Assembly (NCBI RefSeq): GCF_003058195.1
Contig: NZ_QBUH01000007.1
Location: 110,997-174,996, forward strand
Source: Elizabethkingia sp. YR214
Lineage (GTDB): Bacteria; Bacteroidota; Bacteroidia; Flavobacteriales; Weeksellaceae
Direction of reading: 5' to 3'
Length of the DNA: 64,000 nucleotides
Every line of letters starts with the position of its first letter. Positions within the stretch are counted from its first letter, which is position 1. Shown here piece by piece: positions 9,972 to 18,835 of this stretch. The position numbers and the translations under genes are program-made. Below the pieces are notes generated by a model that was not told the origin of the DNA, did no database searches, and saw only the letters and a program-made list of their open reading frames with translations.

Positions 9972-11402
9972 ATGAAATATTTACTTGGATTTATGCTTAT
10001 TATGACTGATTTTTTATTTAGTCAACAAGTTGTTGGAGATACATTGGTTTCTCAGATTACGCCTCAAAATGTTACGAGTATTAATAATATTTTGAAAAAT
10101 AAAATTAATAGACCACAGAAGATTATTTTTGAATCTGGGAAATATTATTTTGATAATGTATTGTCCACCAATAGTGATAATATCCTTTTTGAGTTTAAAA
10201 AAGGTTCTGTAATATATTTGAAAGATAATGTACATGGTTTTTTACTCATTCAAAATGATAATATTACTGTAAAAAATTTAACACTTATAGGTAATGGTAC
10301 TTCGTCAAATTCTTTTTATGAAGGATATGGGATATTGGTCATGGGAAGTAATAATACTAAAATTAGGAATAGTAAATTTAGTAAAATTAGTGGAAATGCC
10401 ATTTTCTTATATATGAAAGGAAAAACAGGCTGTAGAAATTCAATAATAGAAAATAACATAATCTCAGATCCTGCATTCAATATTTCTAAGAATGGTGATG
10501 AATCAGCAATCTTGTTAGGATATTCTGGAGACGGTTATTTTCATGAGAATAATATCATTAGAAAAAATATAATTGATGGAAATAATATATTGAAGGTTGG
10601 TATTGGAATCATTGGACACGGTAGAAATAATACAATAGAAAATAATACAATATCTAATTTGTTAGCATATGGAATTATAGCATATGAATCTAAGTATGTT
10701 GATAATGCATTAAACGGGACTAAAATAACCGGGAATAAGATCAGTAATATTGGTGAAATTGGTAATAACAAAACATTTAAAGGCATGGGGATTTATTTAC
10801 AAAAATCTCATAGCTCACTTGTTGATTCAAATATTATAACCAATGTTTTGCGTAATTCAGATCGGTCAGAAACTTTAGGGCAAGGCGCTATTTCTTTAGG
10901 TGCATCTGCCAATGTTCAGGCGACAAATAATAGTATTTCTGGCTCAGAGATGTATGGTATTGTAGCTGCTTATGCAGATGGATCCAAAATCTTTAATAAT
11001 AAAATTAGCAATGTTAGGAAATCAGGTATTTATTTAATTAATTTGAATAATGTTATAATTCAAAAAAATATTTTTACTAATATACAAGAAGTTGTTTTCA
11101 AAGGTTTTTTTGGAAATACTAAGAATGCAATTTATTCGCAGAACAAACCTTTAATGCAGTATCGTGATCAAAATACAGGACATGGAATAATTATATCAGG
11201 TAATACATTGAACGCACCTTTAGCAATATTGAATTTTACGGGGCAAAAGACTGTAAATAATTTTATGGGTAATGATATTTATGGTAATGTATTTAAAAAT
11301 AATATAATTAATAACCCACAAAATACAGTGAGTAATTCAATACAATTTCAATTTCAGAAAGATAATTCTAATGTTGTAAAAGATAATAAAATTAATAAGT
11401 GA
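9972..11402 (+). CDS. Secreted right-handed parallel beta-helix protein
   Basis: A 476-residue protein with an N-terminal signal (YLLGFMLIMTDFLFS, cleavage near residue 17) and then many Asn-rich turns such as IENNIISDP, IRKNIIDGN, IENNTISNL, ITGNKISNI, IFNNKISNV and IQKNIFTNI. These are parallel beta-helix (PbH1) repeats as in pectate lyases, alginate epimerases and phage tailspikes. In a capsule operon it could be a periplasmic lyase or epimerase acting on the polymer, or a surface-bound protein. No catalytic triad can be named from the sequence. Its stop overlaps the GTG start of the next gene in GTGA. Confidence 0.75.
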   Translation: MKYLLGFMLIMTDFLFSQQVVGDTLVSQITPQNVTSINNILKNKINRPQKIIFESGKYYFDNVLSTNSDNILFEFKKGSVIYLKDNVHGFLLIQNDNITVKNLTLIGNGTSSNSFYEGYGILVMGSNNTKIRNSKFSKISGNAIFLYMKGKTGCRNSIIENNIISDPAFNISKNGDESAILLGYSGDGYFHENNIIRKNIIDGNNILKVGIGIIGHGRNNTIENNTISNLLAYGIIAYESKYVDNALNGTKITGNKISNIGEIGNNKTFKGMGIYLQKSHSSLVDSNIITNVLRNSDRSETLGQGAISLGASANVQATNNSISGSEMYGIVAAYADGSKIFNNKISNVRKSGIYLINLNNVIIQKNIFTNIQEVVFKGFFGNTKNAIYSQNKPLMQYRDQNTGHGIIISGNTLNAPLAILNFTGQKTVNNFMGNDIYGNVFKNNIINNPQNTVSNSIQFQFQKDNSNVVKDNKINK

Positions 11403-12613
11403 AAATTCTTCAACTAAATGTAGTCAGCAATTCTGGATCAACTGGACGAATTGCTGAAAGTATTGGTAAGTATATAGTTATAGGGAATGGAGAAAGTCAT
11501 ATTGCTTATGGACGGTATGGTAACCCTAGTAGTTTTTCTAAAACATATAGAATAGGGGATAAATTTGATATATATATGCATGTGTTGAAGACCCGTTTCT
11601 TTGATAGACATGGATTTGCATCAAAAACAGCCACAAAAAGATTAATACAAGAGATTGATGTAATAAAACCTGATCTAATTCAACTACATGTCATTCACGG
11701 TTATTATTTGAATATTGAAATTCTCTTTCATTATTTATCCAATTTAAATATCCCTATTGTCTGGACTTTTCATGACTGTTGGGCATTCACGGGACATTGT
11801 TCACATTTTGTCAGTATCGATTGTCAAAAATGGCAAACCCACTGTAATAGATGTGAGTTAATATCTGCATATCCCAAAAGTTATACAGATAATTCTTATA
11901 GTAATTTCTTGAAAAAAAGAGATTTATTTAATTCAGTTAAGAATTTAACAATTGTTTCTCCTTCGTCTTGGATTTTGTCAGAAGTAAATAAGTCTTTTTT
12001 TAAAGGAGTTCGAACGGTTTTAATTAATAATGGCATTAATTTAGAAAAATTTAAGCCAATTTTAAGCAATTTTTTAAAATTAAAATTTAATTTTGCGAAA
12101 GAAATTATCATTTTAGGAGTTGCTTCTACATGGGACAAGAGAAAGGGGATTGATGATTTTCTTAGACTAGCCAAAAAATTGGATGATCGTTACAGAATAA
12201 TAATGGTTGGTTTAACCGAAGAGCAGATAAATAAGTTACCTCCAGATATTATTGGAATAACAAAGACTGAAAGTATAGAGGAATTGGCAGAATATTATTC
12301 AGTTGCCGATGTATTTTTTAATCCCACTTATGAAGATACCTTTCCGACAACGAATATAGAGGCTTTAGCATGTGGAACCCCAGTAGTTACATATGATGTT
12401 GGTGGTAGTCCGGAGATATTGGACGAAAGTACGGGAGTTGTTGTTCCAAAAGGGAATATTGATTTAGTTATTGAAGCGATAAATAAAATCAACAAAAAGA
12501 CAACTGATTATTATAGTAATAATTGCAGGCTACGCGCAGAAAAAAAATATAACGAAGAAGATAATTTTAAAAAGTATATAGATTTATATCAAAAATTAAT
12601 TAATAAAGAATGA
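11399..12613 (+). CDS. Glycosyltransferase family 4 (WcaC-like)
   Basis: A 404-residue GT-B enzyme. The N-terminal half contains TWTFHDCWAFTGHC-type residues (WTFHDCWAFTGHC, about 121-133) followed by further cysteines up to CNRC, a signature of a GT4 subgroup common in Bacteroidota and related to WcaC. The C-terminal donor domain has EDTFPTTNIEALACGTPV, the E-x7-E nucleotide-sugar motif. The start is GTG at 11399 in a GTGA overlap with the upstream stop, and the following gene starts in ATGA, so translation is coupled. The sugar specificity is unknown. Confidence 0.87.
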   Translation: MKILQLNVVSNSGSTGRIAESIGKYIVIGNGESHIAYGRYGNPSSFSKTYRIGDKFDIYMHVLKTRFFDRHGFASKTATKRLIQEIDVIKPDLIQLHVIHGYYLNIEILFHYLSNLNIPIVWTFHDCWAFTGHCSHFVSIDCQKWQTHCNRCELISAYPKSYTDNSYSNFLKKRDLFNSVKNLTIVSPSSWILSEVNKSFFKGVRTVLINNGINLEKFKPILSNFLKLKFNFAKEIIILGVASTWDKRKGIDDFLRLAKKLDDRYRIIMVGLTEEQINKLPPDIIGITKTESIEELAEYYSVADVFFNPTYEDTFPTTNIEALACGTPVVTYDVGGSPEILDESTGVVVPKGNIDLVIEAINKINKKTTDYYSNNCRLRAEKKYNEEDNFKKYIDLYQKLINKE

Positions 12614-13767
12614 GGAAAAACTACGTTTTGATAATAATATCTTTTTTTATGGTAGCTTGTTCTAGAGACAATATAGGTAAAGACACCAATATAGATAAAG
12701 AAACTAATATAAATAAAGGAACAAATGAAGTTGTGTTGGGATATTCCATATCAAGTATGAAACAAATACAATCCCAATTGACCTTTGCTTCTGTCGGTGT
12801 TGGGCGTAGAACATCAATAATTGGAGACAACGCTCCCCGTATTCCTCTTACTAATAATGGATATACACATCCTAGCGTATTATATTACCCTGAAGGGTTT
12901 AAAAATTACAAATATTGGATTTCGCTTAGTCCTTGCTTTGGTATGATTATGAAACTGGAAGACCCTGTTTCTTTTGAAAATCCTTATATTTTTTGTTCTA
13001 ATGATGGTATTAATTGGAAAGAGCCAATGCCTAATGTTAATCCTATTGATACTCCTGCTCCGAGTTATATTTCTAATGGATATTGGAGTGATCCATCTTT
13101 GTTGCCCTTAAATGGATCTCTACAATTATATTACAGGGGTAATAATATGACAAATAAGATCATCAGTGATGGAGGATTAAGGAGTGTAGTTTACAGAAGT
13201 AGTGCTGATGGACAAAATTGGTCAAAGAGAGCTGAATTATTTTCTACACTAAATAATATAGGTGCAGATAACGAATCCATGCTTGCAAGCCCAAGTGTTT
13301 TGCAAGATGGGAATTTATGGACCTGCTATGACGTGGTGTACTCTTCGAAAAAACATCCAATAGAGTCCCAAGGAAATCAAACATCTGGTTTTGTAGAGCG
13401 ACGCCAGTCAATATCAAGTACTTCCGGGTTTAATAAAAAAAAGACAGATATCTGTCAATTTTCTAATAGACCATGGGGGCCTGCTAATGACCCGTGGCAT
13501 TTAGAGGTTCGAAAGGTTAATGGTATTTATTTTATGCTTTTGACTACTGGCCTTGTAGCAAAGTCTAATGGTGAGAGTCTTTATTTAGCTTTGTCGAGTG
13601 ATGGTGTTAATTTTACGGTTTTTCCTACGCCATTATTCTCTATGGATACTTATAAATCATCAATAGTCCCAATTCAAATAGAAGAAAATAAAATTGTATT
13701 TAGGCTCTATCAAAGTAAAAAAAGTAATGGCTCTATAAACTTATATGAATTAGTATTGCGAAAATAA
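12610..13767 (+). CDS. Lipoprotein with five-bladed beta-propeller (GH43-like fold)
   Basis: A 385-residue protein whose signal ends FFMVAC (lipid-anchor Cys17), followed by a Thr/Asn/Lys-rich linker of three six-residue repeats, then an all-beta domain. Phrases such as THPSVLYYPEG, ENPYIFCSNDGINW, WSDPSLLPLNGSLQLYYRG and YLALSSDGVNF recur at blade spacing and are typical of the GH43/GH32-like beta-propeller superfamily. A surface or periplasmic glycan-binding or glycan-cleaving role on the capsule is plausible; catalytic acids cannot be assigned with confidence. It is the last gene of the AT-rich core and overlaps the glycosyltransferase by 4 bases. Confidence 0.65.
   Translation: MRKNYVLIIISFFMVACSRDNIGKDTNIDKETNINKGTNEVVLGYSISSMKQIQSQLTFASVGVGRRTSIIGDNAPRIPLTNNGYTHPSVLYYPEGFKNYKYWISLSPCFGMIMKLEDPVSFENPYIFCSNDGINWKEPMPNVNPIDTPAPSYISNGYWSDPSLLPLNGSLQLYYRGNNMTNKIISDGGLRSVVYRSSADGQNWSKRAELFSTLNNIGADNESMLASPSVLQDGNLWTCYDVVYSSKKHPIESQGNQTSGFVERRQSISSTSGFNKKKTDICQFSNRPWGPANDPWHLEVRKVNGIYFMLLTTGLVAKSNGESLYLALSSDGVNFTVFPTPLFSMDTYKSSIVPIQIEENKIVFRLYQSKKSNGSINLYELVLRK
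12670..12723 (+). repeat. Three tandem 18-base repeats in the lipoprotein linker
   Basis: Units at 12670-12687, 12688-12705 and 12706-12723 are close copies (unit AATATAGATAAAGAAACT with a few changes) and encode NIGKDT, NIDKET and NINKGT, residues 21-38. Copy-number change would alter linker length in steps of six residues without shifting the frame. Confidence 0.8.
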
Positions 13768-13863
13768 TTTTTATATATTTTCGTGGAAACCTACACTTAT
13801 TGAATTGATAGGTTGCAGAATAGTAAAAAGCATTTTTAATACTAAAAATTGATTGTAGTTTAC

Positions 13864-13871
13864 TATTTTTG
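13864..13871 (+). promoter_or_regulatory. Probable -7 element upstream of fnlA
   Basis: TATTTTTG matches TAnnTTTG and lies 16 bases before the ATG at 13888, in the 120-base space after the beta-propeller gene. No clear -33 at the ideal spacing. It may give the FucNAc genes their own transcript. Confidence 0.4.
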
Positions 13872-13887
13872 TACTTAAATACTAAAT

Positions 13888-14922
13888 ATGCAGATTAAAG
13901 ATAGAGTACTTCTAATTACAGGAGGAACTGGTTCTTTTGGAACAGCTGTTCTCAATAGGTTTTTACAAACTGACCACTTTAAAGAAATTCGAATTTTTTC
14001 TCGAGATGAGAAAAAACAGGATGATATGAGAAATCTATACAAGAATGATAAAATAAAATATTATATCGGTGATGTAAGAGATTTTTCAAGTGTGGAACCT
14101 GCTACAAGAGGAGTAGACTATATTTTTCATGCAGCCGCATTAAAACAAGTTCCTTCATGCGAATTTTTTCCAATGCAGGCAGTGAAAACGAATGTGGAAG
14201 GAACACAAAATGTTATTCGTGCAGCAGCAGCTAATAATGTAGAAAAAGTTATTTGTCTTTCAACAGACAAAGCTGCTTATCCAATCAATGCGATGGGTAT
14301 TTCCAAGGCGATGATGGAAAAAGTTGCCGTAGCAGAATCAAGAAATCTTACAGATACAGTAGTTTGTCTTACCCGATATGGAAATGTGATGGCTTCCCGT
14401 GGCTCGGTAATTCCTTTATTTTTAAATCAAATTCAGAGAGGGCAACCAATTACTATTACTGATCCAAATATGTCCCGTTTTTTTATGTCATTGGAAGATG
14501 CTGTCGATTTGGTGCTATTTGCTTTTGAAAATGGAACTCCTGGAGATTTATTTGTGAATAAAGCACCGGCAGGTAGCATAGGTGACTTGGCTAAAGCTTT
14601 AATGGAACTTACAGGTAAAGATGTCCCAATCAAAGTTATAGGAACACGTCATGGTGAAAAATTGTATGAGACACTTTGTACTCGAGAGGAAATGATAAAA
14701 GCAGAAGATATGGGAGATTTTTATCGTATTCCTGCAGATAACAGGGACTTGAATTATGCTAAATATTTTTCTGAAGGGGAGGAGGATGTTTCAAAAATTA
14801 ATGATTACCATTCTCATAATACAGAACAACAAGGAGTTGAGGGCCTTAAAAAACTAGTTTCAGGTTTACCTTTAATTAGAAAAGAAGTATTTGGAGAGGA
14901 TGTAATGCAATATCCTTATTAG
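13888..14922 (+). CDS. fnlA: UDP-GlcNAc 4,6-dehydratase/5-epimerase (FnlA/CapE/WbjB)
   Basis: First enzyme of UDP-L-FucNAc synthesis. An extended short-chain dehydrogenase with GGTGSFG (NAD(P) binding, about residues 11-17), STDKAAYPIN, and MGISK at 136-140, where Met replaces the Tyr of the usual YxxxK; this Met-x-x-x-Lys arrangement is what is known for the CapE/WbjB group, as opposed to PseB/FlaA1. The C-terminal half contains NRDLNYAKYFSEGE, typical of the family. Length 344 aa is normal. fnlB and fnlC follow, interrupted by a small cupin gene, which strongly supports the pathway assignment. Confidence 0.9.
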   Translation: MQIKDRVLLITGGTGSFGTAVLNRFLQTDHFKEIRIFSRDEKKQDDMRNLYKNDKIKYYIGDVRDFSSVEPATRGVDYIFHAAALKQVPSCEFFPMQAVKTNVEGTQNVIRAAAANNVEKVICLSTDKAAYPINAMGISKAMMEKVAVAESRNLTDTVVCLTRYGNVMASRGSVIPLFLNQIQRGQPITITDPNMSRFFMSLEDAVDLVLFAFENGTPGDLFVNKAPAGSIGDLAKALMELTGKDVPIKVIGTRHGEKLYETLCTREEMIKAEDMGDFYRIPADNRDLNYAKYFSEGEEDVSKINDYHSHNTEQQGVEGLKKLVSGLPLIRKEVFGEDVMQYPY

Positions 14923-14949
14923 CATTTAGAAAATAAAAATGAAACAGAA

Positions 14950-15363
14950 ATGCTAATTAAAGGAAACAAGCATGTTGATGAAAGAGGAATCGTTAATTTT
15001 AATAATAATTTTGATGCTTCAGCCATTAAAAGAATTTACACTATTGAAAATGCAAGTATAGATTTTATACGTGGATGGCAAGGGCATGCAATAGAGAAAC
15101 GATGGTTCAGTTGTATTAAGGGAAGTTTTATTATTGCTGTTATAAAAATTGATGATTTTGAAAATCCATCAGAAAATTTAGAACCTAATATGTATGAACT
15201 TAATGCAGAAGGACTAAATATTTTAGCTGTTGAAGCTGGGTGTGTTACTGCAATAAAAGCTTCTACAGAAGATAGTAAACTTCTTATAATGGCTGATTAT
15301 GCTTTAAATGAAATCAAAGATGAATATCGTTTTCCTTTAGATTATTTTAAAATTAAACTATGA
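14950..15363 (+). CDS. Small cupin, WxcM/FdtA-like sugar-processing protein
   Basis: A 137-residue single-domain cupin. Residues around 40-60 read RGWQGHAIEKRWFSCIKGSF, the conserved core of WxcM-like and FdtA/QdtA 3,4-ketoisomerases, which act on dTDP-4-keto-6-deoxyhexoses. It lies between fnlA and fnlB and overlaps fnlB by 4 bases (ATGA), so it is expressed with the FucNAc genes. The classical FnlA-FnlB-FnlC route does not need it. It may epimerise or isomerise a 4-keto intermediate, assist FnlB, or be a non-catalytic relative. Function not established. Confidence 0.7.
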   Translation: MLIKGNKHVDERGIVNFNNNFDASAIKRIYTIENASIDFIRGWQGHAIEKRWFSCIKGSFIIAVIKIDDFENPSENLEPNMYELNAEGLNILAVEAGCVTAIKASTEDSKLLIMADYALNEIKDEYRFPLDYFKIKL

Positions 15364-16478
15364 AAAAAATAGGAGTTACAGGGCAAAATGGCTTTGTTGG
15401 ACGACATTTATATAATACATTGGGATTATTCCCGGAAGAATTTGAGCGCATTGACTTTCAAAAAGAATATTTTGATAATGAGATTCAATTAGATGAATTT
15501 GTTGAAAAATGCGATGTTATTGTACATTTAGCTGCAATGAATCGTCATGAATCTGAACAGTTTATTTATGAAACCAATATTGGTTTGGTACATAAATTAG
15601 TTGATTCTCTTCAAAGGACCCACTCTAAGGCACATGTAATAGTTTCCTCCTCTACACAAGAAGAGAGAGAGAATCTTTATGGGAAATCAAAGAGAGAGGG
15701 GCGTGAAGCTCTTGTAAACTGGGCAAGGGAAAATGAGGGCGGAATTACAGGTTTAATTATTCCAAACGTATTCGGAGCTTTTGGAAAGCCTTTTTATAAC
15801 TCTTTTATCGCTACTTTTTGTCATCAACTGACAACTGGAGAGATTCCAACGATTGCAAATGATGGAGAAGTAAAATTAATTTATGTTCAGGAACTTGTAA
15901 ATATTATCATTAATAAAATAAGGGGAGCAAGTAATGAACCTGAATTTTTCGTTGAGCCAACTGCAATAAAAAAAGTTTCCGAAGTATTAGCATTATTGAA
16001 TGACTATAAAGTAAAATATTTTGATGGTGGAGAAATTCCTGCAATTAATAGTTCATTTGAGCACAATTTATTTAATACTTATAGATCATACATTAATTAT
16101 AAAGAGCATTATCCAATAAAATTTTTGCAACATAAAGATCCAAGAGGAGCTTTTGTAGAAGTTATTCGGCTGGGTATTGGAGGACAGTGTTCTTTTTCTA
16201 CTACGATACCCGGAGTTACAAGAGGAAATCATTATCATACCCGAAAGATAGAACGTTTTGCTGTAATTAAAGGAAAGGCTTTGATTCAGCTTAGAAAAAT
16301 CGATTCAGATGAAGTTCTAGATTTCTATTTGGATGGAAATGAACCTGCATATGTTGATATGCCTATCTGGTATACACATAATATAAAAAATATAGGAGAA
16401 GAGGAGTTATATACTATTTTCTGGATTGATGAACCTTTTAATCCGGATGATTCAGATACATATTTTGAGACAGTATAA
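15360..16478 (+). CDS. fnlB: UDP-2-acetamido-2,6-dideoxy-hexulose reductase with C-terminal cupin (FnlB/CapF)
   Basis: Second enzyme of UDP-L-FucNAc synthesis, bifunctional in characterised CapF: a C-terminal cupin epimerises and the N-terminal SDR reduces the 4-keto group with NADPH. The SDR part covers about residues 1-245, with GVTGQNGFVG at 5-14 and YGKSK at 107-111 (catalytic Tyr/Lys). The cupin covers about 255-372 and has GNHYHTRKIERFAVIKG, the Zn-binding His-rich loop. Length 372 aa fits CapF. It overlaps the upstream cupin gene by 4 bases; fnlC begins 15 bases downstream. Confidence 0.92.
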   Translation: MKKIGVTGQNGFVGRHLYNTLGLFPEEFERIDFQKEYFDNEIQLDEFVEKCDVIVHLAAMNRHESEQFIYETNIGLVHKLVDSLQRTHSKAHVIVSSSTQEERENLYGKSKREGREALVNWARENEGGITGLIIPNVFGAFGKPFYNSFIATFCHQLTTGEIPTIANDGEVKLIYVQELVNIIINKIRGASNEPEFFVEPTAIKKVSEVLALLNDYKVKYFDGGEIPAINSSFEHNLFNTYRSYINYKEHYPIKFLQHKDPRGAFVEVIRLGIGGQCSFSTTIPGVTRGNHYHTRKIERFAVIKGKALIQLRKIDSDEVLDFYLDGNEPAYVDMPIWYTHNIKNIGEEELYTIFWIDEPFNPDDSDTYFETV

Positions 16479-16493
16479 CAGTAAAACATAACA

Positions 16494-17633
16494 ATGAAGA
16501 AACTAAAAGTAATGACGGTCGTTGGTACAAGACCGGAAATTATAAGACTATCAAGAGTATTATCAGCTTTAGATGCTTCTGAAGCTATTGAACATATAAT
16601 TGTTCATACAGGACAAAATTATGATTATGAATTGAACCAAATCTTCTTTGAAGATCTTGGGCTTCGTAAACCAGACTATTTTCTTGAAGCTGCGGGTAAA
16701 ACAGCAACAGAAACTGTTGGAAATATACTAATTAAAATAGATCCTTTGCTAGAAGAATTGAGACCGGATGCATTTTTGGTATTAGGAGATACCAATTCCT
16801 GTTTATGTGCTATTCCTGCAAAGAAAAGACATATTCCTATATTCCATATGGAAGCTGGAAATAGATGCTTTGATCAACGTGTTCCTGAAGAAACCAATCG
16901 TAAAATTGTTGATCATACAGCTGATATCAACTTAACTTATTCGGATATAGCCAGAGAATATCTTTTAAGAGAAGGTCTTCCTGCGGATAGAATTATCAAA
17001 ACTGGCTCCCCAATGTTTGAAGTATTAAACCATTATTTACCAGAAATTAATACTTCGAAAGTTTTAGAAAATTTAAACCTAGAGAAAGGAAAATTTTTTG
17101 TGGTTTCTTCTCATCGTGAAGAAAATATAAATTCTGAAAAGAATTTCCGCGGATTAATGACCTCGTTAAATTCTATTGCTGAGAAATATCAATATCCAAT
17201 TATTGTTTCAACACATCCTCGGACAAAGAACATGATTGATAAAATGCAAATAGAGATGCGTCCTGAAATTCAATTTCTAAAACCACTAGGTTTCCATGAT
17301 TATAATGCATTACAAATGCATGCATATGCTTGTCTTTCAGATTCGGGAACGATTTCGGAAGAATCATCAATATTAAACTTTAGAGCATTGAATATACGTC
17401 AGGCTCATGAAAGGCCTGAGGCAATGGAAGAAGCAAGCGTAATGATGGTAGGTTTATCTCCTGAACGTATTTTACAAGGGTTAACACAAGTTTTACAGCA
17501 AAAAATAGGAACTGAAAGAAACTTTAGACCAGTTTCTGATTATTCGATGCCTAATGTTTCTGAGAAAGTAGTAAGAATTATTATTTCTTATACAGACTAT
17601 ATCAAGAGAACCGTTTGGTCAGAAGAAATATAA
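16494..17633 (+). CDS. fnlC: UDP-N-acetyl-hexosamine 2-epimerase (FnlC/CapG)
   Basis: Third enzyme of UDP-L-FucNAc synthesis, converting the L-PneNAc/talose derivative to UDP-L-FucNAc. A 379-residue member of the WecB (non-hydrolysing UDP-GlcNAc 2-epimerase) family: VVGTRPEIIRLSRV at the N terminus, HTGQNYD, VLGDTNSCL, HMEAGNRCFDQRVPEETNR and the SDSGTISEESS substrate-binding loop. The order fnlA-cupin-fnlB-fnlC and the direct coupling to a WbuB-like gene separate it from a plain wecB. Its TAA overlaps the next ATG by one base. Confidence 0.9.
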   Translation: MKKLKVMTVVGTRPEIIRLSRVLSALDASEAIEHIIVHTGQNYDYELNQIFFEDLGLRKPDYFLEAAGKTATETVGNILIKIDPLLEELRPDAFLVLGDTNSCLCAIPAKKRHIPIFHMEAGNRCFDQRVPEETNRKIVDHTADINLTYSDIAREYLLREGLPADRIIKTGSPMFEVLNHYLPEINTSKVLENLNLEKGKFFVVSSHREENINSEKNFRGLMTSLNSIAEKYQYPIIVSTHPRTKNMIDKMQIEMRPEIQFLKPLGFHDYNALQMHAYACLSDSGTISEESSILNFRALNIRQAHERPEAMEEASVMMVGLSPERILQGLTQVLQQKIGTERNFRPVSDYSMPNVSEKVVRIIISYTDYIKRTVWSEEI

Positions 17634-18835
17634 TGGAAAATATTTGGATTGCAACAGAACTTTTTTATCCAGAGGAGACTTCTACATCATATATTCTGAC
17701 GAAAATTTCGAATAAACTTTCTTCAAAATATAAAGTCAATGTTGTATGTGGTGCGCCTGTTTATGATAAAAGATCAGAAGATGAGACTTCTTTTACAATT
17801 GATAAACGAGTAAATATTAAAAGAATCGAAGGGTTTGAAGGAAATAAAAATAGTTTATTAAGCAGAGTACTTAGATTTTTTTATCTTAGTTTTTCTATGT
17901 TTTTTTATTTATTAAAAAACGTAAAGAGAGGAGAGAAAATTTTTATTGTTACTAATCCTGCACCTCTAATTCTTTTAGTTACCATTTTAAAAAAGATAAA
18001 AAAAACAGAAGTTATTATTCTTGTACATGATGTTTTTCCCGAAAATACGATTCCATCTGGAATTATTAAATCTGAAAAAGGGATTATATATAGAGTAATA
18101 AAAAAAATATTTGATAAAGCATATTCCAAAGCTGATACACTTATTGTATTAGGCCGAGATATGAAAGAGATTGTTCAAAGAAAAATTAAGAATACTAAGG
18201 CGAAAATTATTATTATAGAAAATTGGGCTGATATAGATGATATTTTTCCTGTCCCAAAAGATAATGTTATAGATTATAAATCTCCACTCAGGAATAAAAT
18301 AGTGTTTCAATATGCTGGTAATATAGGGCGTGTTCAAGGGTTGCTTGAATTATTAGATATAATTAAGCAGATTGAGAATGAACGATTAGCGTTCTATTTC
18401 ATTGGAGAAGGGGCTGTAAAAGAAGAGATGCAAAACTTTGTCCGAATCAATAAATTGAATAATGTCTTTTTTTCGGGGGCATACTCGAGAAGTGAACAAA
18501 AAACTATACTTAATAAGTGCGATGTTGCTTTCGTTAGCCTCGCAGAAGGAATGTTGGGTTTAGGTGTTCCGTCAAAAGCATATAATATACTCGCAGCAGG
18601 AAAGCCTATTTTATATATAGGAGATAAAAGAAGTGAAATTAGTATGCTTATTAATGAAGAAGATATTGGTTATACATTCGAACCAAAAGATAAAACTGCA
18701 TTAATTGTTTTTTTTAATAATTTTAATAATGATATTATTGAAGACTTACAACGGAAAAAGGATAAAGCAAGAAAAACAGCAGTTAATAAGTTTTCAGAAG
18801 AAATAATATTAAACAAATTCTATGATATAATCTGA
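17633..18835 (+). CDS. wbuB: WbuB-like glycosyltransferase (probable L-FucNAc transferase)
   Basis: A 400-residue GT4 enzyme starting MENIWIATELFYPEETSTSY, the opening of WbuB-type transferases that follow fnlC in L-FucNAc-containing O-antigen clusters. The start at 17633 overlaps the fnlC stop (TAATG); an in-frame ATG 18 bases upstream lies inside fnlC and is less likely. The donor domain has YAGNIGRVQGL and LGLGVPSKAYNILAAGKPI. A hydrophobic patch near residues 80-105 suggests membrane association. By position it should add L-FucNAc to the growing lipid-linked unit; specificity is inferred. Confidence 0.82.
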   Translation: MENIWIATELFYPEETSTSYILTKISNKLSSKYKVNVVCGAPVYDKRSEDETSFTIDKRVNIKRIEGFEGNKNSLLSRVLRFFYLSFSMFFYLLKNVKRGEKIFIVTNPAPLILLVTILKKIKKTEVIILVHDVFPENTIPSGIIKSEKGIIYRVIKKIFDKAYSKADTLIVLGRDMKEIVQRKIKNTKAKIIIIENWADIDDIFPVPKDNVIDYKSPLRNKIVFQYAGNIGRVQGLLELLDIIKQIENERLAFYFIGEGAVKEEMQNFVRINKLNNVFFSGAYSRSEQKTILNKCDVAFVSLAEGMLGLGVPSKAYNILAAGKPILYIGDKRSEISMLINEEDIGYTFEPKDKTALIVFFNNFNNDIIEDLQRKKDKARKTAVNKFSEEIILNKFYDII

